DNA of 64,000 nucleotides. It comes from Allacma fusca. Its lineage: Eukaryota; Arthropoda; Collembola; Symphypleona; Sminthuridae. Positions 47,749 through 59,893 of this stretch are shown here, piece after piece. The notes beneath the pieces were generated by a model. That model saw only the letters and a list, made by a program, of their open reading frames with translations. It ran no database searches and had not been told where the DNA came from. Within the stretch, counting starts at the first letter, position 1; each line of letters begins with the position of its first letter. The stretch covers positions 43,759,067 through 43,823,066 of the forward strand of contig OX359245.1 in the NCBI GenBank assembly GCA_947179485.1, written 5' to 3'. A program made the translations under genes and the position numbers.

Positions 47749-48771
47749 GCTTTAATACTGCAATAAACTTGTTGCTTTCAAACGCAAATCAAATATACTG
47801 GTAGTACAGCTAAACGAAAGGGAATATAATTTTTGGCATTTTTTAGACACGATAAGTGTATCTAAGGAAGTCATTTCTAATGACAGGTACATTTTTAATT
47901 GAAGAAATTTTTACAAAAATCCCATAAAGTCGGAATATTTGTTCTAATAATTTCTGGGCTCTGGCTCTGTTTATATGAACTTCCATCGCCGATTGTCAAT
48001 CAGGGCCGTTGAACAAAATTCGAAGATACGCTTATATCATTTCAAGAGTGTAATGCTTATATATCTGTGGAGATTTTGTAAGTTCGTAGTTCGTACAAAT
48101 ATAGTAGGAATGCTTGATGTAGTATTTATTTTTTCTTATTGTTAGTGCGTTTATGCCTTGTTTTTAAAGTCATTCTACTTTGCAATGTTCATTATTAGTA
48201 ATTAGTTTTGTGTATGCATTTTGGGAAAAATCTGGAACTATTTACGATCGAAAATGGGGGCATTCTGCAAGTTTTTATGCTGTGATACTTTACAGCTGAC
48301 TGTAGTCCACAGGGATGGCCCGCGGGTTAAAATTCGGGTTGGACCGTGACCCGACACGCCAAAAAGATAAAAGATATTCAACTTCCCCATGATTTAGCAA
48401 ATCTTCTTCCAGATATTTCCAAAACTGCACTAGTGAGAACAATGCGTACAACAGGGTTGTAGCAAAAATATGACTCTGTAATCTTAACTTATAAACTCTG
48501 CTTCACGTAGTCTGAAACAGGAATTTGACTTAGGAAACTAATATTGACCTAAATGAATTCATTTGGAAATTGCAACAAACGCTCAAATGAACGATAAACC
48601 GTTCAAAATAATATATTAATATAATTCGCTTCAGCAAATAATGCTCTGTCATCGTCAGGCAGTAAATAAACCTGGTAGTATAGTTATGACGATTTTTTAG
48701 ACGAAAATTGATTAGCTATATTTTAAAATGTAAATACGTATTTTCTAACAAGAAAAGCAACTTAACAATTT

Positions 48772-49450
48772 ATGTTGATCATTTTTCGTCATTCATCCTT
48801 ACGGTGGGATTTGCGAATGCATCAACCAAAATCTGGGAAAGCCTTGGGTCAGTTCAACTACAACTACTACAACTCAAAGGATCGTCCCATCGCAATTTTC
48901 AGTTTAAAGATTGGCCTCATTCGCCACAGCGGAGGCCATTCGGAGGGCAGACCTTATAAATACAAGACTTGCAGCTACAGTGCTTTCCATAATTACATTC
49001 TAAAGCGTCACTTGCGCCATCATAAAGCGAAAACTCCTAAGAAAAAACATTACCCTTACATATGCAAGCTCTGCGAAGGAACCTTTAGCCTTCGGAATAA
49101 TTTTGAACAGCATTTGCGAGGACATGAGGAACTTTCAATAAACAATAGGGAATATGGATCGGATCAACAAAGTTATACAATCAGTTCCGCCCGACCTGAT
49201 CGAATCATAACTTCTGAAATTACCAGTACAGAAAACCTTTATCAGACACATTACTTGTGGAAATAGTTTCAGATGTGGGAGTATTCTGAACCGCCACCTT
49301 AGCAGGACTGGACATGCATCGACCGAAATGAGAATTTATAGTTGTAAGGAGTGCGGTTCATGCTTCATTGAGGATGAAGATCTGTGTCTGCATTACTCCA
49401 AGCGCCATAAATTGCCTGCTTTTGGCGATATTGTAGTTCTTGATGATTGA
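48772..49450 (+). pseudogene. Degenerate C2H2 zinc-finger gene, left-arm copy
   Basis: One 164-aa frame (48772-49266) has an intact finger C98-x2-C101-x12-H114-x3-H118 (YICKLCEGTFSLRNNFEQHL). Before it lie damaged fingers: KTCSYSAFHNYILKRHLRHH has lost its first Cys, and earlier repeats keep only the His half (RHSSLRWDLRMH). The frame ends at a stop in place of the next finger. The coding sense resumes in another frame (CGNSFRCGSILNRHLSRTGH and YSCKECGSCFIEDEDL) to a TGA at 49448. Lost cysteines plus a frameshift make this a probable pseudogene; an unseen intron is less likely. Confidence 0.75.
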
Positions 49451-49904
49451 ACAGCCTCTTTTGGAAATGGGACCAATGAATATTTAAACAGTTAAAATTA
49501 CCCCGATACACTTAGAGTTCAAAAATATTCTTGCTATTTAAAGGTGCATTTTATCCCTTATAATTTTAGCCTGTCGTGCTGTTTTATGGTCAAGGGTGAT
49601 TTTTAGAATTAAAATCTTCCAGTGAAATCTAACTACATGGATTTTTTGTACTGCATCATTTTATTAACTATAAGAATGATTGTTTCCTGTACTATTCCTA
49701 ACCATTGTTGGGTCCATTGGAACAGACCAAGCGGGTATTCACAATCAAAATTTACGATATCGTGTATTAAGATTTCGTAATTAGGACTCGGTTAGGTTTT
49801 ACTCGCTATTTATAATAATTCGATTTCAAAAAAAGGTCGGAGAATTGGTACTTGACTGTGAAGAATCCGATAAACGAATAAAATGAAGGAATAAAAACTT
49901 ACAA

Positions 49905-50108
49905 TTAGGTTCTTGTTGGATTTTTGCGTAGCTCAAGAGCTTCAGAGGGATCCCTTATTTCCTCGCCATTCCGTTTCTTTGGTGGGTTCAACTCAATGTT
50001 TAGAACGTAGCACTGAAACAGGTAGTCTTCAATAGGAACGTTCGGCAGGTGCTTGTTGTCTCGAAGGGAATAAGTAAACTAAATCCGGAGGAACCAAGGT
50101 ATAGGCTT
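49905..50108 (-). pseudogene. Short coding-like fragment of unknown protein, left-arm copy
   Basis: After an acceptor-like site the minus strand encodes AYTLVPPDLVYLFPS in one frame. It then continues after a shift as RDNKHLPNVPIEDYLFQCYV and NIELNPPKKRNGEEIRDPSE to a TAA at 49907-49905. The composition looks like real protein, faintly Tudor-like, but I do not recognise the family. The frame break suggests a dead exon. An identical copy lies at 56037-56240. Confidence 0.45.
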
Positions 50109-50634
50109 CTGTAACGTGGGGTAGAAAAAGTGAAAGGAAACACTTAATGTTTTGGGACACTTTTAAAGCGTCCATGCGTTGTACTCACGCATGGCAGGAG
50201 CAACTTCCACTTTAGAACCTTGAGTTTTCCAGAAGAAGCAGGGTTTGACATATGTACAAGTACACTCTATACAGCACACTCCCATCATTGGTGCTTCATT
50301 ATAAGAGTATTTTTTCTAAGGGGGTAAAAACATGTGAAATTATTCCCGTTTATTACAACCCTTCATGAAACTCTCATTAAAAAATATGATGAGCTGGCAA
50401 AAGCTTATAGCAGAATTATTTTACAATAATAAAATTACACTTACGTACAAATGATTCAATCCTAATATACACTTGATCCTAATTTAATATTGATTAAATA
50501 TTTTAACAATGCTAAACTTCCGGGGTAACCAGAATATTCCAAACCTTGTCTCCCAGGGTAGGTTCCACAAAAGTTATAAACGATTTGAAAATTCCCTTCC
50601 CGGATTTTGACCTTTTTTTATGTACACTCGATTA

Positions 50635-51845
50635 GCCTGGACCAGTGGTCGTCATGTGTACAAAACGTTTGTTCCCGTTCCCGTTCCTGTTCCCACTCAA
50701 TGGGTACTCCCTTTAAGTGTTCCCGTTCCCGTTATGATGGGAACAGTATTTAAGGTACCCGTTCCCATGAATTTAATAAAACACCGTACCCAGACCTGTT
50801 CCTGTTCCCGTACCCAGAAATTAAGAATGTTCTGGACCCGTACCCGTTCCCACAGGTGTTCCCGGTCCTGTTCCCGGGTCCAAGTCGTATTTTACTTACA
50901 ATTAGTGCGGTAAAAATTATTATCATGATTTCTGTAACCACCAAGCCCTTTGTTTTGCAAATAAAAACAGTCAATACGCAGGGCTCTCCCATAGCGAAAC
51001 GTAACGGCGTAATAACTGATTGTTTAATTCTTTAGAGATTATGTAGCGAGTAGACCGAATATCAACACTTTAAAATGTCATACTGGGAAAGGATGCAATA
51101 ATGAATGGAGTATTGAGGATGCTCTTCAAATAATAAAATTGCAAGTTGATGAGGTTTCAAAATGGTACTTAATATTTAAGACCAATTGCTGACCCAAAGA
51201 TAATATTTCCGCATTTAAAATATATCTGAAAAATATAAGCCAGCGCCAGCAGGGATCAGTTTCCCTATGTGAGCTTTATTTGAAAACAAAACAGTAACTC
51301 GAACAATCAATTTTTCAAGGGTAAAACTTGCAGTAAAATATAAACTAATAATTATTAATATTTTAATATTTATTAGATTAACTTGTAGAAATATTCTAGA
51401 AAATACCGCAATTGTACTGAAACACGCGTTCTAACATTAATATTTTTAAGGCAAGGATACGTGTGTAGAAATTGCAGGAAAAAAGAATGGAATGGAATTC
51501 GCAAACTGATTTGTCTACATAAATAAAGTCTTCCCAGATCAATTTTGAGTGTGTTTCTAGAAGATGGTAAAAGTACCCACTCGATCCCGGGAACAACAGG
51601 TATGGGAACGGGATAATGCGTAGACTGTACCCGTTCCCGGTGGGAACAGGAACAAAATGAAAATCTCGGTTCCTGTTCCCACTCCTGTTCCTGTTCCCGG
51701 TGGCCGGGTTCACTTGGGTGTGTTCCTGTTCCCGTACCCAAACTGGTTGGGAACAAAATATTTGTTCCCGTACTCGTTCCTGTACTCGTTTCCGTTCCCG
51801 TGTACCCGGGTTTTACCCGTTCCCGTGACGACCACTGACCTGGAC
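50635..51845. mobile_element. hAT-like non-autonomous element, GTTCCC/GGGAAC-motif family
   Basis: The element is 50643-51837 (1.2 kb). Its ends are CAGTGGTCGTCA and the inverse, with duplication GCCTGGAC (50635-50642) and ACCTGGAC (51838-51845), 7 of 8 matching. CCCGTTCCTGTTCCC-type repeats fill 50670-50880 and 51580-51825. It inserted into the left arm only: the matching site in the right arm reads through (cgaataacctgggcac) without it. Confidence 0.87.
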
Positions 51846-52155
51846 ACGCATGAATTTTTGGACATAGCAAATATACGTACATTGTATAAGTACATTGTGC
51901 CGGGGTTGGCATATATAACATATAAGAGTATATAACATATATAATTATTCGTCCTCATGTCTTTTCTAAAGCTTATGCTCATTTAATGGGGTGTATATAA
52001 AAATAAGAATTATATTTGCAGTGATGGAAGCAGATCAGGGTTTAAGAGACTGTAACTCCGTAGCTTTAATGACTAATGACCTATGGGAAAAAATCTCATT
52101 TACGTTAAGGATAGGACTCTGATCGCAGTGAATTTTATCTGGGGGGAATTTTTCG

Positions 52156-53904
52156 GAATGTTTAAATACGCAAAACGTATTTATTGCTGGCGCAAACATT
52201 TTGAGGCAATTGATGAAGCAAACGTAGTAATAAATTTTCAATTATTCAAAGACTGATGTTTTGTTTCTCAAGACTCTTGTTTCCATTTAAAATAAAGAAA
52301 TTTATTTTGCAACGTTCATTTTTCCAATGCCGTTTTGGGACTTTGGTATGCACGCGCAAAATTAGAAAGTGGCCAGAAACTTATTAAAAATTGGGGTTTA
52401 AAGCATTTTAAGCGTATTAATTTTAGAATGCATTGTAAAACTATAAGATCCAAACCGTCATCACAATTTTAAAACCCTGGAAATATATAAATACATATCA
52501 GCTAATTTTTTACCTTTTAACTTACTTATAAAAACGCAAATTTGTTGTGTTAATTCATACGAAGATACTTATTCACATTGGGCTGACATCAATTTGAGTT
52601 TGCATAAATTTGCAATACTTCCCTGAGTGGAACGGATTTCGTCCCCCCGCAGGATAAACTTGGGTGACAAGTAGGCTTCATGCTCGAGTGAATCCTTAAA
52701 TCATTAGAATTCTGGGTGTTCATACATAGGAGTGCTGGCATTGAGTCACTTGTCACTATTACTAGTTAGAGCAGGGACCCACGGGTTGAATATCGGGCTG
52801 GGCATCTCAGTAGTAAAGGGACAGGGCCTAAACATTTTCAACTCACGGGTAGGGGTGGGATTCATTAATATTTTAATCATGGGAAGGTTTAAATTTTTGG
52901 ATCACATATGAGCAGGGGCGGGCTGCTCATTCTTGAAATTCCTGATGGGAACTATCCAGGGGTCGGATTTTTGTAGGAAGACGGGAAGATTCTTCCCAGG
53001 GAAAAAATATTTCTGGCAGGGAAAATCTCAAAGAGAAGGGATTTTTTTCGCGAACAGGGATTTTTAAAATAGTTGGCATTTTTTCGGCAGGGATTTTCAA
53101 ATTTTGTGACGTGTTTCAGGGAAATTTGTTAAGCAAACAGGGGTTTTTGGATTGATTGGCCTAATTTGGCAGGGATTTCACGTCTTGGAAGGGATTTTGT
53201 TTTGCCAACAGGGATTTTGAAAATCGTTGACCTTTTTTCAGCAGGGATTTTTGAAATCGTTGACCTTTTTTCAGCAGGGATTTTTGAAATCGTTGAGGAA
53301 ATACTAGCAGAAATGTTCTTCCAGGGAGATTTACAAAAATTCGACCCCTGGAACTATCCAGTACTCGCCTGCCCAACAATGCAGGTGATATAGACTTCAT
53401 ATACACGTACTTATCGGATACCAAATATTGATATAATTCATTTTTATTTTCAAGCACTAAATAATATACTGACGCTCCAAAATCCAATATGTGAAACCGT
53501 AGTATGAAAAAATGTATATGTTTTGCATAAATGTCTCATACGGATCACGGTAGTGCCGGGAATGTTCCAAGATTTCTGGTTGAAGCGCAGGTCTGTTTCA
53601 ATACGGTCTGTTCCACACACTAGAACCAAGGAACATGGTCAGTTAGATTTCCTGGACCAGACCAGACCGCATACCTACTATAGGAATTGCATAAAAAGTA
53701 AAGTATCCTCTATTTTTTTAAAAAAAGTATCCTCTTGTCAGAAAACCAGTGACCTTCGAGTAACAGTTTATCTCGCTGTTATTTTATTTTACAACAATAT
53801 TTTATTATGAGTTAACAATATAAGTGATAGAGTTACTTAAATAATAAATATTTTTTGCCTCCCTTCCAACGTGGGGCAATTATCAGCTTCAAATTCCTCT
53901 CAAA
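52156..53904. other. Spacer of the inverted duplication
   Basis: About 1.7 kb between the arms, holding one small hAT-like MITE (52957-53350). The segment 52767-52945 contains hAT-terminus-like starts (CAGGGACCCACGGG and CAGGGGCGGGC) without visible partners. No gene recognised. Confidence 0.6.
52949..53358. mobile_element. hAT-like MITE, CAGGGGTCGG family (complete copy)
   Basis: The element is 52957-53350 (394 bp). Its ends are CAGGGGTCGGATTTTTGTA and the inverse (TACAAAAATTCGACCCCTG, one mismatch). The perfect 8-bp duplication GAACTATC is at 52949-52956 and 53351-53358. Internal repeats of GCAGGGATTTTTGAAA, including two tandem 33-bp units ('gaaatcgttgaccttttttc', 53228-53290), make up most of it. 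It is the reference copy for 5303-5490 and 18366-18726. Confidence 0.9.
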
Positions 53905-54218
53905 TGAAATTCACTGGGATCAGAGTCCTATCCTTAACGTAAATGTGATTTTTTCCCATGGGTCATTGTAGCCACGAAGGGAGTCTCTTAAACCCTGATC
54001 TGCATCCATCACTGGGAATATAATGCTTATTTTTATATACACCTCCTTAAATGAAAATACGCTTTAGAAAAGACATAAGGAATCCTTCGCTTATTTATGC
54101 CAACCCTGGCGCAATGTACTTCGAAGATTCAGTTAAAACTCCTGGAAGAAAGTTCATTCATTAGTTTATTCAAGTATATTTGCTATTCCCAAAAATTGTG
54201 TGCCCAGGTTATTCGAGT

Positions 54219-55544
54219 GTGCATACCAGTGCTCGGCACGGGTATGGGTAATACTCGGGTAAACGGGTATGGGTACGGGTATGGGTACTACCCGGGTACG
54301 GATTTTGTGAACCCGAACAATTCCGGGTACTACCCGGGTACACTTTGGTCGGCTCAAAATATCGGGTACGGATACGGGTATGGGTACGGGTACAAGGATT
54401 TCAAAATGGGTATATACCCACCGGGTACGGGTATAATGGTGTCATTTACCCGTACCCGCGACCATTGTACCCGAGTATTTGGATATGTTCAGATTTGAGA
54501 CATTTTGATGAATTTTATGAAAATAATGGAACTTCCGTTGGAAAATTCTGTCGGTATTTTTAGTAATTCTGAATACATAGCTTATTGTTAATACCCTTTT
54601 AACCTTACAACATGCAGTAAATGTATTTCAGACTGTGTTGCTAAAATATATATTTATATCTATAATATATATTTTTATGGAAACAGGTTTTAGGAAGAAT
54701 AATTAATAAACAGACGAGGAATAATATCAAAATAGAAGTGGAGAATAGGATTCAACGAAATTTTATACAAAACGTCTTCATAATGTAGTAATTTGTTACT
54801 AATTGCATAAATAGTCTGATTGACACGTATGCACATGATACTTCATTAGCCACAATGAATACAATTTAAAAATTAGAGTTCCGATGAGTTGGATGGCAAG
54901 ATATGTTTTGTAATTGGTAGTTGATTAGGAAAAGGCGGATATTTGTAACAAGATATTAATGAGTTACATGTACACAGAGCTACTGAGATGAGAAAATTAA
55001 TGTAAAAGGCCGAATAAATCAAGAAGTGAAAAATCGAGTCGCCAAGTCCCAAGCCAAAAAGAATGTACATATGGACTGGGTGCTATAAAATACTTCGCCC
55101 ATCAGCCCATAAACAATCAAATGGGGATAATTTTACTTCTAATCAAAAACGCTTATAGTTTTCTACTCTTCAATAAAAATATAGAATGTCAAATACCTCT
55201 CTAGCTAGTCCAAATTACCCACTCAGGTGTCAAACATTATTACATATAACTACTATATATTACATTAAAACAAATCTGGATAAAGTACCCGGGTACGAGT
55301 ACGGGTACGACACTGAGATACCCGAGTATGGGTACAATTTTCGAGTATTTTCGGGTACGGGTACGATACGGGTACAGGTACATGGATTGAGATAACATTG
55401 CGGGTACGGGTACGAAAAATTTGTACCCGGATACTCGGGTATGGGTACGGGTATAGATACCAGTTTTTGAAATACCCGCACTTCGGGTACGGATACGGGT
55501 ACGGGTACCGATTTTTCGTACCCGTGCCGAGCACTGGTGCATAC
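54219..55544. mobile_element. hAT-like non-autonomous element, GGGTAC-motif family (copy 2)
   Basis: The element is 54227-55536 (1.31 kb). Its ends are CAGTGCTCGGCACGGGTA and the inverse, with perfect 8-bp duplication GTGCATAC at 54219-54226 and 55537-55544. GGGTACGGGTA repeats occupy 54237-54475 and 55285-55528. It inserted into the right arm of the inverted duplication only; the left arm carries the uninterrupted relative of its target. Confidence 0.9.
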
Positions 55545-56036
55545 CAAAGTCAAAATTCTGCAACGTAATTTTCAAATCGTTTATATTTTTTGTGGAACCT
55601 ACCCTGGGGGACAAGGTTAGAGCCGGAAGTTATGCATTGTTAAAATATGTAATCAATATTATATTAGGATTAAATGTATATTAAGACTGAATCATTTGTA
55701 CGTAAGTGTAATTTTATTATTGTAAAATAATTCCGCTATAACTCTTTGCAAGCTCATTATTTTTTTAATGACAGTTTCGTGAAGGGTTGCGTTAAACGGG
55801 AATAATTTTACATGTTTTTACCCCCTTAGGAAAAATACTCTTATAATGAAGCACCAATGATGGGAGTGTGCTGTATAGAGTGTACTTGTACATATGTCAA
55901 ACCCTGCTTCTTCTGGAAAACTCAAGGTTCTAAAGTGGAAGTTGCTCCTGCCATGCGTGAGTACAACGCATGGACGCTTTAAAAGTGTCCCAAAACATTA
56001 AGTGTTTCCTTTCACTTTTTCTACCCCACGTTACAG

Positions 56037-56240
56037 AAGCCTATACCTTGGTTCCTCCGGATTTAGTTTACTTATTCCCTTCGAGACAACAAGCACCTGC
56101 CGAACGTTCCTATTGAAGACTACCTGTTTCAGTGCTACGTTCTAAACATTGAGTTGAACCCACCAAAGAAACGGAATGGCGAGGAAATAAGGGATCCCTC
56201 TGAAGCTCTTGAGCTACGCAAAAATCCAACAAGAACCTAA
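56037..56240 (+). pseudogene. Short coding-like fragment of unknown protein, right-arm copy
   Basis: Mirror copy of 50108-49905 with the same frame break, preceded by a good acceptor-like sequence (ttctaccccacgttacag). Its function is unknown. Confidence 0.45.
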
Positions 56241-56694
56241 TTGTAAGTTTTTATTCCTTCATTTTATTCGTTTATCGGATTCTTCACAGTCAAGTACCAA
56301 TTCTCCGACCTTTTTTTGAAATCGAATTATTATAAATAGCGAGTAAAACCTAACCGAGTCCTAATTACGAAATCTTAATACACGATATCGTAAATTTTGA
56401 TTGTGAATACCCGCTTGGTCTGTTCCAATGGACCCAACAATGGTTAGGAATAGTACAGGAAACAATCATTCTTATAGTTAATAAAATGATGCAGTACAAA
56501 AAATCCATGTAGTTAGATTTCACTGGAAGATTTTAATTCTAAAAATCACCCTTGACCATAAAACAGCACGACAGGCTAAAATTATAAGGGATAAAATGCA
56601 CCTTTAAATAGCAAGAATATTTTTGAACTCTAAGTGTATCGGGGTAATTTTAACTGTTTAAATATTCATTGGTCCCATTTCCAAAAGAGGCTGT

Positions 56695-57373
56695 TCAATC
56701 ATCAAGAACTACAATATCGCCAAAAGCAGGCAATTTATGGCGCTTGGAGTAATGCAGACACAGATCTTCATCCTCAATGAAGCATGAACCGCACTCCTTA
56801 CAACTATAAATTCTCATTTCGGTCGATGCATGTCCAGTCCTGCTAAGGTGGCGGTTCAGAATACTCCCACATCTGAAACTATTTCCACAAGTAATGTGTC
56901 TGATAAAGGTTTTCTGTACTGGTAATTTCAGAAGTTATGATTCGATCAGGTCGGGCGGAACTGATTGTATAACTTTGTTGATCCGATCCATATTCCCTAT
57001 TGTTTATTGAAAGTTCCTCATGTCCTCGCAAATGCTGTTCAAAATTATTCCGAAGGCTAAAGGTTCCTTCGCAGAGCTTGCATATGTAAGGGTAATGTTT
57101 TTTCTTAGGAGTTTTCGCTTTATGATGGCGCAAGTGACGCTTTAGAATGTAATTATGGAAAGCACTGTAGCTGCAAGTCTTGTATTTATAAGGTCTGCCC
57201 TCCGAATGGCCTCCGCTGTGGCGAATGAGGCCAATCTTTAAACTGAAAATTGCGATGGGACGATCCTTTGAGTTGTAGTAGTTGTAGTTGAACTGACCCA
57301 AGGCTTTCCCAGATTTTGGTTGATGCATTCGCAAATCCCACCGTAAGGATGAATGACGAAAAATGATCAACAT
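56695..57373 (-). pseudogene. Degenerate C2H2 zinc-finger gene, right-arm copy
   Basis: Inverse copy of 48772-49450. The 164-codon frame translates identically and it carries the same missing cysteine and the same frame break, so the damage predates the copying event that joined the arms. Confidence 0.75.
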
Positions 57374-58617
57374 AAATTGTTAAGTTGCTTTTCTTGTTAG
57401 AAAATACGTATTTACATTTTAAAATATAGCTAATCAATTTTCGTCTAAAAAATCGTCATAACTATACTACCAGGTTTATTTACTGCCTGACGATGACAGA
57501 GCATTATTTGCTGAAGCGAATTATATTAATATATTATTTTGAACGGTTTATCGTTCATTTGAGCGTTTGTTGCAATTTCCAAATGAATTCATTTAGGTCA
57601 ATATTAGTTTCCTAAGTCAAATTCCTGTTTCAGACTACGTGAAGCAGAGTTTATAAGTTAAGATTACAGAGTCATATTTTTGCTACAACCCTGTTGTACG
57701 CATTGTTCTCACTAGTGCAGTTTTGGAAATATCTGGAAGAAGATTTGCTAAATCATGGGGAAGTTGAATATCTTTTATCTTTTTGGCGTGTCGGGTCACG
57801 GTCCAACCCGAATTTTAACCCGCGGGCCATCCCTGTGGACTACAGTCAGCTGTAAAGTATCACAGCATAAAAACTTGCAGAATGCCCCCATTTTCGATCG
57901 TAAATAGTTCCAGATTTTTCCCAAAATGCATACACAAAACTAATTACTAATAATGAACATTGCAAAGTAGAATGACTTTAAAAACAAGGCATAAACGCAC
58001 TAACAATAAGAAAAAATAAATACTACATCAAGCATTCCTACTATATTTGTACGAACTACGAACTTACAAAATCTCCACAGATATATAAGCATTACACTCT
58101 TGAAATGATATAAGCGTATCTTCGAATTTTGTTCAACGGCCCTGATTGACAATCGGCGATGGAAGTTCATATAAACAGAGCCAGAGCCCAGAAATTATTA
58201 GAACAAATATTCCGACTTTATGGGATTTTTGTAAAAATTTCTTCAATTAAAAATGTACCTGTCATTAGAAATGACTTCCTTAGATACACTTATCGTGTCT
58301 AAAAAATGCCAAAAATTATATTCCCTTTCGTTTAGCTGTACTACCAGTATATTTGATTTGCGTTTGAAAGCAACAAGTTTATTGCAGTATTAAAGCATGT
58401 GCAGCAAAGGTGGGCGCCTCCCCTAAATGTAGGGCCTACAAGTAGGCAAAATATAGGCTGCAAAAAAATTCCCATGTTAATTGTAGGCATTATAGGATAG
58501 AGGGATAACTTGTTGTGTAGAATGCCTGTAAAATGTGCTGGGCATAATAATATATCCATATAAATGTAGACTAAATGTGGGCGCACATTTTACATGCATT
58601 TATATGTTAGGTTGATG

Positions 58618-58860
58618 TACGCACTGTGCACTGATAAAGGTTTTCTGTACTGATAATTTCAGAATTTATGATTCGATCAGGTCGGGCGGAACTGATTTTA
58701 TGACTTTGTTGATCCGATCCATATTCCCTATTGTTTATTGAAAGTTCCTCATGTCCTCGCAAATGCTGTTCAAAATTATTCCGAAGGCTTAAGGTTCCTC
58801 CGTAGAGCTTGCACATGTAAGGTTAATATTTTTTCTTAGGAGTTTCGGCTTTATGATGAA
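58618..58860 (-). pseudogene. Diverged partial third zinc-finger copy
   Basis: Encodes a fragment matching the intact finger and following linker of the other copies (SLRNNFEQHLRGHEELSINN) with scattered substitutions, including a changed zinc cysteine (KLYGG for KLCEG). It breaks off at both sides. Upstream sequence of the gene continues, also diverged, at 59300-59893. Confidence 0.7.
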
Positions 58861-59893
58861 TATGTTAGACCATCTGGACAGGTGAAATAAACGTTGGGAG
58901 ATGGAGGGCTTTCACTCAAAATATGTTTGTCCTTTCTTCTCATTTTGAACAAAATATCATCCCTATGGACTTAAATCGCAAGTATAATTCACATTTGAAT
59001 TGGACGATATCGATCAAATACTAGTTAATAATACCATATGCACGGATTGTTCCTTTGTAAAGATTGTTTTTATAGTGATGTAAATAAAAAAACTCATTTG
59101 GACGTGGCTTGAACAGTCAAGTAAACGTTTTGCGCCACAAAATAAAGTAGTATTGTTGAAATACGTCAGAATCGCTTTCCGTTCTTCGGACCAGGGAAAC
59201 ATTATTTAACGAAACCTGCAAAATTTAGAAAAAAAGGTATATTTTTAACAGGACGTTGTAACATCTGGCTAAAGTTTTAACACGAATGGCTCGAAAATAC
59301 TTCAATGATCAATATAAATTGTTAAGTTACTTTTCTTTTTAGAAAATACGTACATTTTAAGATAAATATTTACATGTATTTTTTAATGTACAAGAGGTTG
59401 TAATCAATTTTTATCTAAGAAATTAGCGTAACTACACTATCAGATTCACTTAGTGCTTGACGATGGCAGAGCATTGTTTGCCGAAGCTAAGAGTCAAATT
59501 GGTAATACTTACAATAAATAATTAAAAACTTTTAAAAGACTGTATGGAATGCAAATGTATCAGATATTGATACATTTTGATTTATTTATTTTCAAATATT
59601 TATCAATATTTTCGAGACCTCCTCCTAAAATAAATTTTGGTCGTGGATTCTTTTTGAACGGTTTATGGTTCATACAAGCGTTTGTAGAAATTTCTAAAGG
59701 GATTCATTTAGGTCAATATCCGTTTCCTAAGTCAAATTCCTGTTTCAGGCTATTTGAGGCAGAGTTTATAGGCAAGGCTTTAAAGATTCATATTTTTTAA
59801 ACAACCCTGTTGTACACTGTTCTCGCTAGTGCCGTTTTTAAAATATCTGGAAGATTTGCTAAATTATGGGAAAGTTGAATAATTTTTACCTTT

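Larger units (their letters stand above)
47516..52155. repeat. Left arm of a large inverted duplication
   Basis: The sequence from 47516 to about 50320 reappears in inverse orientation at about 55830-58630 with no difference in the stretches I compared base by base. From about 50320 to 50600, and again from 51838 to 52155, it matches the inverse of 55565-55830 and 53905-54226 with roughly 10-15% differences. The hAT element at 50643-51837 interrupts this arm only. The arm starts inside the hAT element at 46120-47740. Confidence 0.9.
53905..59893. repeat. Right arm of the large inverted duplication (patched)
   Basis: Three layers. 53905-54226 plus 55537-55830 are diverged inverse copies of the inner left arm, interrupted by the hAT element 54227-55536. 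About 55830-58630 is a near-identical inverse copy of 47516-50320. From 58618 to 58860 and 59300 to 59893 there is a second, diverged (roughly 10%) copy of the zinc-finger half in the same orientation, separated by unrelated DNA. Junction near 58622-58631: 'gcacagtgc' is shared by the left-arm end and this site. Confidence 0.85.

Noticed and set aside
38424-55614. Tyr/Pro/Val-rich frames over GGGTAC and GTTCCC clusters
   Set aside because: Low-complexity translations of transposon subterminal repeats.
47516-58630. Inverted duplication as a pure assembly artefact
   Set aside because: Arm-specific insertions and diverged inner parts argue for a real, old structure; only the near-identical outer patch still needs read support.
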